This document shows, piece after piece, positions 16,337 to 23,231 of a stretch of 24,433 nt of DNA (position 1 is its first letter; each line of letters starts with the position of its first letter). A program made the translations under genes and the position numbers. The DNA comes from CAZAQB01 sp964487155 (GTDB lineage: Bacteria; Pseudomonadota; Gammaproteobacteria; Nitrococcales; Nitrococcaceae), in NCBI GenBank assembly GCA_964487155.1, contig CAZAQB010000046.1, positions 1-24,433 on the forward strand, written 5' to 3'. Below the pieces are notes generated by a model. That model was given only the letters and a program-made list of their open reading frames with translations. It ran no database searches and had not been told where the DNA came from.

Positions 16337-16355
16337 GCCGCCCGGCCCGGGCGGC
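16337..16355 (-). other. Hairpin in the rpsB-tsf spacer
   Basis: A perfect 7-bp GC stem (gccgccc 16337-16343, gggcggc 16349-16355) with a 5-nt loop lies between the rpsB stop and tsf start on the transcribed strand. No U run follows, so it is not a classical terminator. It could partly attenuate, pause, or protect the rpsB message; the function is inference. Confidence 0.5.
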
Positions 16356-16360
16356 GCGGA

Positions 16361-17140
16361 TCAGCTGGCCGGGTCGGCGGGCTCGCCCTGCTCCGCGCTT
16401 GCCTGAGCGGCGGGGGCCACCTCTACAAAGTCGTCGTCGCCGCTCACCGGCTGTGCAGTGGCCATGCGGCCCTCGATGATGGCGTCGGCAATACCCTGCA
16501 GGTAGACCCGGATGGCCCGGAAGGCATCGTCGTTGCCCGGGATGGCATAGTCCACCTCGACCGGCGAGCAGTTGGTGTCCACCACCGCCACCACCGGGAT
16601 GCCCAGCTTCTTGGCCTCCTGTACGGCAATCTTCTCGTGGCCCACGTCGATGACGAACAGGGCGTCGGGCAGGGACTCCATGTCCTTGATGCCGCCGAAG
16701 GCCCGCTGCAGCTTGTCCATCTCCCGGCGCAGGCGCAGCACCTCACGCTTGCCCAGCTTCTCGAAGGTACCGTCCTGCGCCTGGGCCTCCAGCTCCTTGA
16801 AGCGCTTGATGGAGCGCTTGACGGTGCGGAAGTTGGTGAGCATGCCGCCCAGCCAGCGGTGGTTCACATAAGGCATGCGGGCGCGCTCTGCCTCTTCGCG
16901 GATCGCCTCGCGGGCAGCACGCTTGGTGCCCACGAACAGGATGCGCCCACCCTTCGCGGCGAGGCCGCCCAGGAAGTTGCAGGCGTCATCGTAGAGCGGC
17001 AGGGTGCGCTCCAGGTTGATGATGTGGATCTTGTTGCGCTCGCCGAAAATGTACGGCGCCATCCGGGGGTGCCAGAATCGGGTCTGGTGGCCGAAGTGCA
17101 CGCCGGCCTCCAGCATCTGGCGCATGGTGATCTTCGCCAT
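16361..17140 (-). CDS. rpsB: 30S ribosomal protein S2
   Basis: Late-assembling small-subunit protein on the back of the 30S head-body junction; in enterobacteria S2 represses its own rpsB-tsf message. 259 aa. Diagnostic segments: MRQMLEAGVHFGHQTRFWHPRM near the N-terminus, IINLERTLPLY, FVGTKRAAREAI, YVNHRWLGGMLTNF and IPVVAVVDTNCSP plus YAIPGNDDA. The C-terminal about 25 residues form an acidic, Ala-rich tail (GDDDFVEVAPAAQ and on), longer than in E. coli. ATG at 17140 with AGAGG ten bases upstream. First gene of the minus-strand cluster, preceded by a structured leader and extended -10 promoter. Confidence 0.98.
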   Translation of the reverse strand: MAKITMRQMLEAGVHFGHQTRFWHPRMAPYIFGERNKIHIINLERTLPLYDDACNFLGGLAAKGGRILFVGTKRAAREAIREEAERARMPYVNHRWLGGMLTNFRTVKRSIKRFKELEAQAQDGTFEKLGKREVLRLRREMDKLQRAFGGIKDMESLPDALFVIDVGHEKIAVQEAKKLGIPVVAVVDTNCSPVEVDYAIPGNDDAFRAIRVYLQGIADAIIEGRMATAQPVSGDDDFVEVAPAAQASAEQGEPADPAS

Positions 17141-17311
17141 GGCGGTTATGCCTCTATGGTTTCGGGTTGGGCCTCCATGCGCCCGACGCGGCTAACCCTC
17201 TGGGGGCACCCGGCCGCGCGTGTCGACGCATGTGCGGATTTGGCGGCTGCCGCCGCCCGTCGGTCATTTTAGAAAGCCAGCACCGAGGAGGGTGCCGATT
17301 GCCTGGAAAGC
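17141..17311 (-). promoter_or_regulatory. Structured 5' leader of rpsB (candidate S2 autoregulatory RNA)
   Basis: About 170 nt of leader lie between the inferred transcription start and the rpsB ATG. In transcript order I see three stems: gcacc/ggtgc (17280-17284 with 17291-17295), a 6-bp ggcggc/gccgcc hairpin with 4-nt loop (17242-17247 with 17252-17257), and a compound stem near the ribosome-binding site (gggtt 17164-17168 with aaccc 17194-17198, enclosing gggc/gccc 17169-17172 with 17181-17184). Gammaproteobacterial rpsB leaders (t44/rpsB leader family) have this position and general design and bind S2. Assignment to that RNA family is inference from position and structure, not from a covariance match. 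Confidence 0.55.
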
Positions 17312-17327
17312 GCGCGCTTTATACCAT
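17299..17327 (+). promoter_or_regulatory. Candidate map-glnD-dapC promoter
   Basis: On the plus strand TTGCCT (17299-17304) is followed after 17 bp by TACCAT (17322-17327), four matches of six to each sigma70 hexamer. The -10 lies directly on the opposite strand of the rpsB extended -10, so the two promoters are face to face. It would give an 80-nt leader before the map ATG. Weaker support than the rpsB promoter. Confidence 0.4.
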
Positions 17328-17346
17328 ACCTGCCTGCCAGCCACAA
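17318..17346 (-). promoter_or_regulatory. rpsB promoter, extended -10
   Basis: On the minus strand TTGTGG (17346-17341) is followed after exactly 17 bp by TATAAA (17323-17318), with an upstream TGG forming an extended -10 (TGGTATAAA, 17326-17318). A GCGCGCGC stretch follows at once, a GC-rich discriminator of the kind linked to stringent control of ribosomal genes. Predicted start is near 17311. Confidence 0.75.
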
Positions 17347-17414
17347 TTTGATGGCGGCTTGGGCCGCCGGCTCGCCCGCGTCGCTTCGCGCCCATCCTGA
17401 CTCCGAGTCCATCC

Positions 17415-18197
17415 ATGGCCGTCACCATAAAGACCCCCGAGGAGATCGCCGCCATGCGCGTCGCCGGGCGGCTCGCCGCCCAGGTGCTCGACATGGTCGG
17501 CCCCCACGTGCAGCCCGGCGTCACCACCGAGGCGCTCGACCGCTTGTGCCACGAGTTCATTGTCGAGGAACTGCAGGCCGTTCCCGCGCCGCTCAACTAC
17601 CGCGGCTTCCCCAAGTCCGTGTGCACGTCGGTGAACCACGTGGTCTGCCACGGCATCCCCGGCCCCAAGAAGCTGCGGCGGGGCGATATCGTCAACATCG
17701 ACATCACCGTCATCAAGGACGGCTACCACGGCGACACCAGCCGCATGTTCTATGTGGGCGAGCCCGGCATCCAGGCCCAGCGCCTGTGCGAGGTTACCTA
17801 CCGCTGCCTGTTCGCCGGCATCGAGATGGTGCGCCCCGGCGTGCAGCTGGGCGACATCGGGCATACCATCCAGACCCTGGCCGAGTCCCATGATTACTCC
17901 GTCGTGCGGGAGTACTGCGGTCACGGCATCGGTCGCGGTTTCCACGAGGATCCCCAGGTGCTGCACTACGGCACACCCGGAACCGGCATGGCGCTGGCGG
18001 AGGGCATGACCTTCACCATCGAGCCGATGGTCAACGCCGGCCGGCCCGAGACCCGGCTGTTGCGGGACGGCTGGACAGTGGTCACCAAGGATCACAGCCT
18101 CTCCGCGCAGTGGGAGCACACCATCCTGGTCACCGCCGAAGGCTACGAGATCCTCACCGTATCCGATGGCACCCCCCCGCCGCCGGAGACCCCATGA
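17415..18197 (+). CDS. map: Methionine aminopeptidase, type I
   Basis: Removes the initiator Met from nascent proteins. 260 aa (E. coli 264), type Ia without the SH3/zinc N-terminal extension. All five metal ligands are present: D96 (VNIDIT), D107 (HGDTSR), H170 (CGHGIG), E203 (TIEPM) and E234 (WEHTI), one less than E. coli numbering throughout; substrate His H78 region is CHGIPG. ATG at 17415 gives MAVTIKTPEEIAAMRVAGR, nearly identical to E. coli; no clear Shine-Dalgarno. Divergent from rpsB, as in many gammaproteobacteria. The stop overlaps the glnD start (ATGA). The Pro-rich tail (TPPPPETP) is unremarkable. Confidence 0.98.
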   Translation: MAVTIKTPEEIAAMRVAGRLAAQVLDMVGPHVQPGVTTEALDRLCHEFIVEELQAVPAPLNYRGFPKSVCTSVNHVVCHGIPGPKKLRRGDIVNIDITVIKDGYHGDTSRMFYVGEPGIQAQRLCEVTYRCLFAGIEMVRPGVQLGDIGHTIQTLAESHDYSVVREYCGHGIGRGFHEDPQVLHYGTPGTGMALAEGMTFTIEPMVNAGRPETRLLRDGWTVVTKDHSLSAQWEHTILVTAEGYEILTVSDGTPPPPETP

Positions 18198-20914
18198 GCG
18201 ACCCGCTGACCTCCTCCGCTGACGACTCCGCCATCGAGTCGCTGCAGCTGCTCGATTTGGCCGACCTGGATCTGCGCCTGGCCGACAGCCCCAACCCTGT
18301 GGCGGAGCTGCGCACGGCACTGGAGCACGGCGACGAGATGCTGCGGGCGCGCTTCCTGGAGGGCAGTCCGGCCGCGGAACTGGTGCCCCTGCGGGCCAGC
18401 CTGGTGGACGCCCTGCTGGTGCGGGCCTGGAACCACTGCCTGGGCGCTGCGCCGGGTGAAGTGGCGCTGGTCGCGGTGGGCGGTTACGGCCGCGGCGAGC
18501 TGCATCCGGGCTCCGACGTCGACCTCATGGTGCTGCTCACGGCGGAACCGCCTGCGCCACTGGCCGGGCGCATCGAGAGTTTCGTCTCCACGCTCTGGGA
18601 CCTGGGCCTGGACGTCGGCCACAGCGTGCGCACCCTGGAGGACTGCGAGCGGGAGGCCCGGGCCGACATCACCGTGGCCACGAACCTGCTGGAGGCCCGG
18701 TTGCTGGCCGGTCCCCAGGCGCTGTTCCAGCGCCTGCAGGAGGTCACCGGGCCCGACCGGCTGTGGTCCAGCCGGGACTTCTTCGAAGCCAAGTGGGCCG
18801 AGCAGACCACCCGCCACGCCAAGTACCACGACACCGGCTACAACCTGGAGCCCAACATCAAGGAGAGTCCCGGCGGGCTGCGGGACATCCACGTCATCGG
18901 CTGGGTGGCCAAGCGCCACTTCGGCACGCCGGACCTGGGAGGCCTGGTACACCAGGGGTTTCTGACCCAGGGTGAGCACGAGACCCTGATGCGGGGGCAG
19001 CATTTCCTGTGGGACGTGCGCTTCGCCCTGCACGTGCTGGCCGGCCGCCGGGAAGATCGCCTGCTGTTCGATCACCAGAGCGCTCTGGCCACCCAGTTCG
19101 GCTACAACGACACCGAGCACACCCTGGCGGTCGAGCAGTTCATGCAGCGCTACTACCGCACGGTGATGCAGCTCAACCGGCTCAACGAGATGCTGCTGCA
19201 GCTCTACCAGGAGGCCATTCTCTACGCCAACCAGGATGAGGCGCCGACGCTGCTCAACAAGCGCTTCCAGGTGAAGCGTGGCTTCATCGAGGTGACCCAT
19301 CCCAACGTCTTCCGGCGCTACCCGTTCGCCCTTCTGGAGCTGTTTCTGCTGATGCAGCAGCACCCGGAGATCCGCGGCGTCCGGGCATCCACCATCCGCC
19401 TGATCCGCAGCCACCGGGACCAGATCAATGAGCGCTTCCGGGACGACCTGCGCTGCCGCAGCCTGTTCCTGGAGATCCTGCGCCAGCCCCGGGGCATCAC
19501 CCGTGCCCTGCGGCGCATGCATACCTACGGCATCCTCGGCCGCTACCTGCCCGCCTTCGGCCAGGTCACCGGACGCATGCAGTACGACCTGTTCCACGTG
19601 TACACCGTTGATTCCCATACGCTGATGGTGGTGCGCAACCTGCGCCGGCTGGCGGTGCCGGAGTTCAGCCACGAACTCCCCGAGTGCAGCCGGCTGATGA
19701 GCACGGTGGCCAAGCCCGAGCTGCTGCTGCTGGCCGGGCTGTTTCACGACATCGGCAAGGGCCGGGGCGGCGACCACTCGGAGCTGGGCGCGGAGGAATC
19801 CTACCGGTTCTGCGTTCACCACGGCCTGTCCCGCTACGACAGCCGGATGGTGGCGTGGCTGGTGCGCAATCACCTGCTGATGTCCATGACCGCCCAGCGC
19901 AAGGACATCAGCGACCCGCAGGTGGTGAATGCCTTCGCCCGCCAGGTGGGAGACAGCCGCCACCTGGACCAGCTCTACCTGCTCACCGTGGCCGACATCA
20001 GGGGCACCAATCCGGCGCTGTGGAACTCCTGGCGCCAGGCCCTGCTGCGCGAGCTCTACCAGCTCACCAAGCGGGCCCTGCGCCGCGGGCTCGGCAACCC
20101 CATCGATGCCGAGGAACTGGTGCGGGAGACCCAGGCCGGGGCCCGGCGGCGGCTGCGCGCCATGGGCATACACCACATGACCGCCCGGGCCCTGTGGCGG
20201 CATTTCACGCCGGACTACTTCCTGCGCTACTCGGCCGACGAGGTGGCCTGGCACAGCGCCGCCATCGACCGGATCCGGGACGGCTCCGAGCTGCCCCTGG
20301 TGCTCATCGACCCACGCACCCAGCGCGGCGGCACCGAGGTGTTCGTGTACACCGGCGACCGGGACAACGTCTTCGCCCTCACCGTGCACACCCTGAGCCG
20401 CCTGGGCCTGGACATCCAGGACGCCCGCATCATCACCACCACCAACGGCTACACCCTGGACAGCTTCCTGGTGCTGGAGGAAAACGGCCAGCCGGTGGAG
20501 CCGGGTTTCCGCGAGGAGGAAATCGTCGCGTCGCTGCGCGCTGCCCTGCAGCAGACGGACGCTCTGCCCCAGGCCGGACTGCGTGCGCCGCCCCGGCGGC
20601 TGCGCCACTTCAGCACTCCGCTGCAGGTGGGTTTCGAGGCGGACGCCCACAACGAGCGCACCATGCTGGAGGTGATCGCCGCCGACCGGCCGGGCCTGCT
20701 GGCCCAGATCGGCGCCGCGTTCGCGCGCCTGGGACTGCGGCTGCAGAACGCCAAGATTGCCACCATCGGCGAGCGCGCCGAAGACGTGTTCTTCATCACC
20801 GACGGCGAAAACCGGCCACTGGATGAGACCACCCGGGAGGCCCTGCGGGAACTGCTGGCGGAGAACCTGGACCACGAGGGCCGGGAACTCGAACGCCTGG
20901 CCGACGGGCAGTAA
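18194..20914 (+). CDS. glnD: PII uridylyltransferase/uridylyl-removing enzyme
   Basis: Bifunctional sensor of glutamine that uridylylates PII proteins at low glutamine and removes UMP at high glutamine. 906 aa (E. coli 890). Domains in order: nucleotidyltransferase with GGYGRGELHPGSDVD (96-110; D108 and D110), the NIKESPGGLRDI segment (221-232), HD hydrolase with LFHDIGKGRGGDHSE (516-530; H518, D519), and two ACT domains that bind glutamine (about 715-790 and 822-895). ATG at 18194 with GGAG upstream; it overlaps map by 4 bp and its TAA overlaps the dapC ATG by one base. All key residues for both activities look intact. Confidence 0.98.
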   Translation: MSDPLTSSADDSAIESLQLLDLADLDLRLADSPNPVAELRTALEHGDEMLRARFLEGSPAAELVPLRASLVDALLVRAWNHCLGAAPGEVALVAVGGYGRGELHPGSDVDLMVLLTAEPPAPLAGRIESFVSTLWDLGLDVGHSVRTLEDCEREARADITVATNLLEARLLAGPQALFQRLQEVTGPDRLWSSRDFFEAKWAEQTTRHAKYHDTGYNLEPNIKESPGGLRDIHVIGWVAKRHFGTPDLGGLVHQGFLTQGEHETLMRGQHFLWDVRFALHVLAGRREDRLLFDHQSALATQFGYNDTEHTLAVEQFMQRYYRTVMQLNRLNEMLLQLYQEAILYANQDEAPTLLNKRFQVKRGFIEVTHPNVFRRYPFALLELFLLMQQHPEIRGVRASTIRLIRSHRDQINERFRDDLRCRSLFLEILRQPRGITRALRRMHTYGILGRYLPAFGQVTGRMQYDLFHVYTVDSHTLMVVRNLRRLAVPEFSHELPECSRLMSTVAKPELLLLAGLFHDIGKGRGGDHSELGAEESYRFCVHHGLSRYDSRMVAWLVRNHLLMSMTAQRKDISDPQVVNAFARQVGDSRHLDQLYLLTVADIRGTNPALWNSWRQALLRELYQLTKRALRRGLGNPIDAEELVRETQAGARRRLRAMGIHHMTARALWRHFTPDYFLRYSADEVAWHSAAIDRIRDGSELPLVLIDPRTQRGGTEVFVYTGDRDNVFALTVHTLSRLGLDIQDARIITTTNGYTLDSFLVLEENGQPVEPGFREEEIVASLRAALQQTDALPQAGLRAPPRRLRHFSTPLQVGFEADAHNERTMLEVIAADRPGLLAQIGAAFARLGLRLQNAKIATIGERAEDVFFITDGENRPLDETTREALRELLAENLDHEGRELERLADGQ

Positions 20915-22116
20915 TGAACCCGGACCTGCACAAGCTGCGCCCCTACCCCTTCGAGCGCCTGGCCGCGCTGAAGTCCCAGGCTCACTACCAGGGCAGCGCC
21001 CCGCACATCAGCCTGGCCATCGGCGAACCCCAGCACCCGACGCCCCACTTCATTGCCGAGAGCCTCATCGCCCACGCCCACGGTCTGGGACGCTATGCCG
21101 CGACCGGCGGCGAGCCGGACCTCAAGCAGGCCATCTGCGACTGGCTGGGGCGGCGCTACGGGGTGCCGGAGTCCTGGCTGGATCCGGCCCGCCACGTGCT
21201 ACCGGTGAACGGCACCCGGGAGGGTCTGTTCGCCTTCGCCCAGGCGGTGGTGGACCGCGGCCGAAACCCCGTGGTGGCCATGCCCAACCCGTTCTACCAG
21301 CTCTACGAGGGGGCCGCCCTGCTGGCCGGCGCCGAGCCCCTCTACCTGGCGACGCCGGCGGCCAACGGCTACCTGCCGGAACTGGATGCCGTGACTCCGG
21401 AGACCTGGGAGCGCTGCCAGCTGCTCTACCTGTGCAGCCCCGGCAACCCCACCGGCGCCCTGGCCGACGCGGGCCTGCTGGACCGGCTGCTGGTGCTGGC
21501 CGACCGGCACGACTTCGTGGTCGCCGCCGACGAGTGCTACGCCGACATCTACCCCGACGAGGACCACCCACCGCTGGGATTGCTGGAGCACTGCGTACGC
21601 CGCCGGCGGCGGGACTTCCGCCGCTGCCTGGTGTTCCACAGCCTCTCCAAACGCTCCAGCGCGCCGGGCCTGCGCTCCGGTTTCGTGGCCGGCGACGCCG
21701 ATCTGCTCGCGCGCTTCCTGAGCTACCGCACCTATCACGGCTGCGCCATGGCGCTGCAGGTGCAGGCCGCCAGCGCGGCGGCCTGGCGGGATGCGCTGCA
21801 CGTGGCGGACAACCGCGAGCGCTACCGGCGCAAGTTCGAGGCGGTCACCGAGATCCTGGCGCCGGTGCTGCCCGTCACCCAACCGGATGCCGGCTTCTAC
21901 CTCTGGGTGCCCACACCGATGGCAGACACGGACTTCGCCCTGGAGCTTTACCGCCAGCAGAACGTCACCGTGCTGCCGGGCAGCTACCTTTCCCGGCGGG
22001 TCGACGGCTTCGACCCCGGCGCGAATTATGTGCGGGTGGCCCTGGTTCCGGAACTGGAGGACTGCGTCGAGGCCGCCCTGCGCATCCGCCGTTTCCTGGA
22101 GCCCGGCGCCCGCTGA
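20914..22116 (+). CDS. dapC: N-succinyl-diaminopimelate aminotransferase
   Basis: PLP enzyme of fold type I that converts N-succinyl-2-amino-6-ketopimelate and glutamate to N-succinyl-LL-DAP in the lysine/peptidoglycan pathway. 400 aa. It shows SPGNPTG (175-181), the PLP-contacting Asp in VAADECYAD (D206) and Schiff-base lysine K246 in HSLSKRSSAPGLRSGF. The N-terminal MNPDLHKLRPYPFERL is typical of the DapC subgroup, and the neighbouring dapD and dapE make that role much likelier than a general class I aminotransferase. ATG shares one base with the glnD stop (TAATG), so translation is probably coupled. Confidence 0.93.
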   Translation: MNPDLHKLRPYPFERLAALKSQAHYQGSAPHISLAIGEPQHPTPHFIAESLIAHAHGLGRYAATGGEPDLKQAICDWLGRRYGVPESWLDPARHVLPVNGTREGLFAFAQAVVDRGRNPVVAMPNPFYQLYEGAALLAGAEPLYLATPAANGYLPELDAVTPETWERCQLLYLCSPGNPTGALADAGLLDRLLVLADRHDFVVAADECYADIYPDEDHPPLGLLEHCVRRRRRDFRRCLVFHSLSKRSSAPGLRSGFVAGDADLLARFLSYRTYHGCAMALQVQAASAAAWRDALHVADNRERYRRKFEAVTEILAPVLPVTQPDAGFYLWVPTPMADTDFALELYRQQNVTVLPGSYLSRRVDGFDPGANYVRVALVPELEDCVEAALRIRRFLEPGAR

Positions 22117-22140
22117 CGCCGCGCCTGAACCCACCCCAAC

Positions 22141-22157
22141 CTACAGGAGCCCCCATG
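22141..22157 (+). promoter_or_regulatory. Strong dapD ribosome-binding site
   Basis: AGGAG at 22145-22149 sits five bases before the ATG at 22155 and fixes the dapD start, since the same open frame continues far upstream as an alternate frame of dapC and glnD. Confidence 0.85.
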
Positions 22158-22973
22158 GACGCCCTGCGAGCCACCATAGAAACCGCCTTCGAAGAGCGTG
22201 CCCACATCGCCCCCGACAGCGCTGCCCCGGGCGTGCGCCGGGCCGTGGAGGAGGCCCTGGACCTGCTCGACAGCGGCGAGGCCCGGGTGGCCGAACCCAC
22301 CGCCGACGGCTGGGTGGTCAACGAGTGGCTGAAGAAGGCGGTGCTGCTTTCCTTCCGGCTCAACGACAACCACCTGATGAGCGACGGCCTGAGCCACTAC
22401 TTCGACAAGGTGGCGCCGAAATACGCCAACCAGGGGGAGCAGCAGATCCGCGCCTCCGGCGTGCGGGTGGTGCCACCCGCCATGGTGCGCCGGGGCGCGT
22501 TCGTGGCGCCCGGCGTGGTGCTGATGCCCTCCTACGTGAACATCGGCGCCTATGTGGGCGAAGGCAGCATGGTGGACACCTGGGCCACGGTGGGCTCCTG
22601 CGCCCAGATCGGCCGCAACGTTCACCTCTCCGGCGGCGTGGGCATCGGCGGCGTGCTGGAGCCGCTGCAGGCGAGCCCCACCATCATCGAGGACGACGTG
22701 TTCGTCGGCGCCCGCTCCGAGGTGGTGGAGGGGGTCATCGTCGAGCGTGGCGCGGTGCTCTCCATGGGTGTGTTCATTGGCCAGAGCACCAAGATCTACG
22801 ACCGCACCACCGGCGAGACCCTGCAGGGCCGGGTGCCCGCCGGCGCCGTGGTGGTGCCCGGCAGCCTGCCCGCCGCCGACGCCAGCCACAGCCTGTACTG
22901 CGCGGTAATCATCAAGCGGGTGGACGAGAAGACCCGGGCCAAGGTGGGCCTGAACGAGCTGCTGCGGCCGTGA
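22155..22973 (+). CDS. dapD: Tetrahydrodipicolinate N-succinyltransferase
   Basis: Transfers succinyl from succinyl-CoA to 2,3,4,5-tetrahydrodipicolinate, the step before DapC. 272 aa (E. coli 274). An N-terminal helical domain (1 to about 100) is followed by a left-handed beta-helix of hexapeptide repeats (about 103-235: VRVVPPAMVRRGAFVAPG, MVDTWATVGSCAQIG, IEDDVFVGARSEVVEG) and a short C-terminal tail. The conserved acidic residues D141 and E189 fall at the same numbers as in E. coli. A strong ribosome-binding site precedes the ATG; 38 bp follow the dapC stop. Confidence 0.98.
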   Translation: MDALRATIETAFEERAHIAPDSAAPGVRRAVEEALDLLDSGEARVAEPTADGWVVNEWLKKAVLLSFRLNDNHLMSDGLSHYFDKVAPKYANQGEQQIRASGVRVVPPAMVRRGAFVAPGVVLMPSYVNIGAYVGEGSMVDTWATVGSCAQIGRNVHLSGGVGIGGVLEPLQASPTIIEDDVFVGARSEVVEGVIVERGAVLSMGVFIGQSTKIYDRTTGETLQGRVPAGAVVVPGSLPAADASHSLYCAVIIKRVDEKTRAKVGLNELLRP

Positions 22974-22984
22974 CTTTGCTTCGA

Positions 22985-23198
22985 GCCGCCGATGAACGCA
23001 GATAAACGCGGATGGAAGAGAGCAAGGCGGGGTTCAGGCGCGAGGTATCAGCAAGGCACTGCGAGCCTCATCCTGTCGCTCGCCCAACGCAAGCCCCCTG
23101 TCAGGCACTGTCAAAGACGAGCCCTGCAGCCGCGCCAATGCGGGAGCGGTTTTTTTGGGGCGATTTCCGATCGGCGTTCATCCGCGTTCATCGGCGGC
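22985..23198. repeat. Palindromic intergenic element with 29-bp terminal inverted repeats
   Basis: Arms at 22985-23013 and 23170-23198 are inverted copies matching at 26 of 29 positions; the outermost 15 bp (gccgccgatgaacgc) are identical. Each arm itself holds a short tandem motif, gatgaacgc followed by a variant (gataaacgc in the left arm, gatgaacgc in the right), and the right arm reads gttcatccgcgttcatcgg. The 156-bp interior has no supportable gene; it includes gcgagc/gctcgc arms and the phrase tgcgggagcgg. Similar GCGTTCATC-rich palindromes are common non-autonomous intergenic repeats in bacteria. Small open frames across it look incidental. Confidence 0.8.
23129..23156 (+). terminator. 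Candidate terminator after dapD
   Basis: A short stem gccgc (23129-23133) with gcggt (23146-23150, one G-U pair) is followed by seven T from 23150. The stem is weak and the loop 12 nt, but it is the only T-run hairpin downstream of dapD. It lies inside the palindromic element. Confidence 0.4.
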
Positions 23199-23231
23199 TA
23201 ACTTTCTCATGCCCCCTACCGGTCACCTCAG

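Noticed and set aside
17319..18320. 333-codon minus-strand frame over the map region and rpsB promoter
   Set aside because: It is antisense to map and would run through the rpsB promoter and leader; no family resemblance.
18143..20875. 910-codon open frame antisense to glnD
   Set aside because: It lies wholly opposite an intact GlnD with all catalytic motifs; its translation is low-complexity (Gln, His, Gly, Val rich) and resembles no family. Long antisense frames are expected at this GC content.
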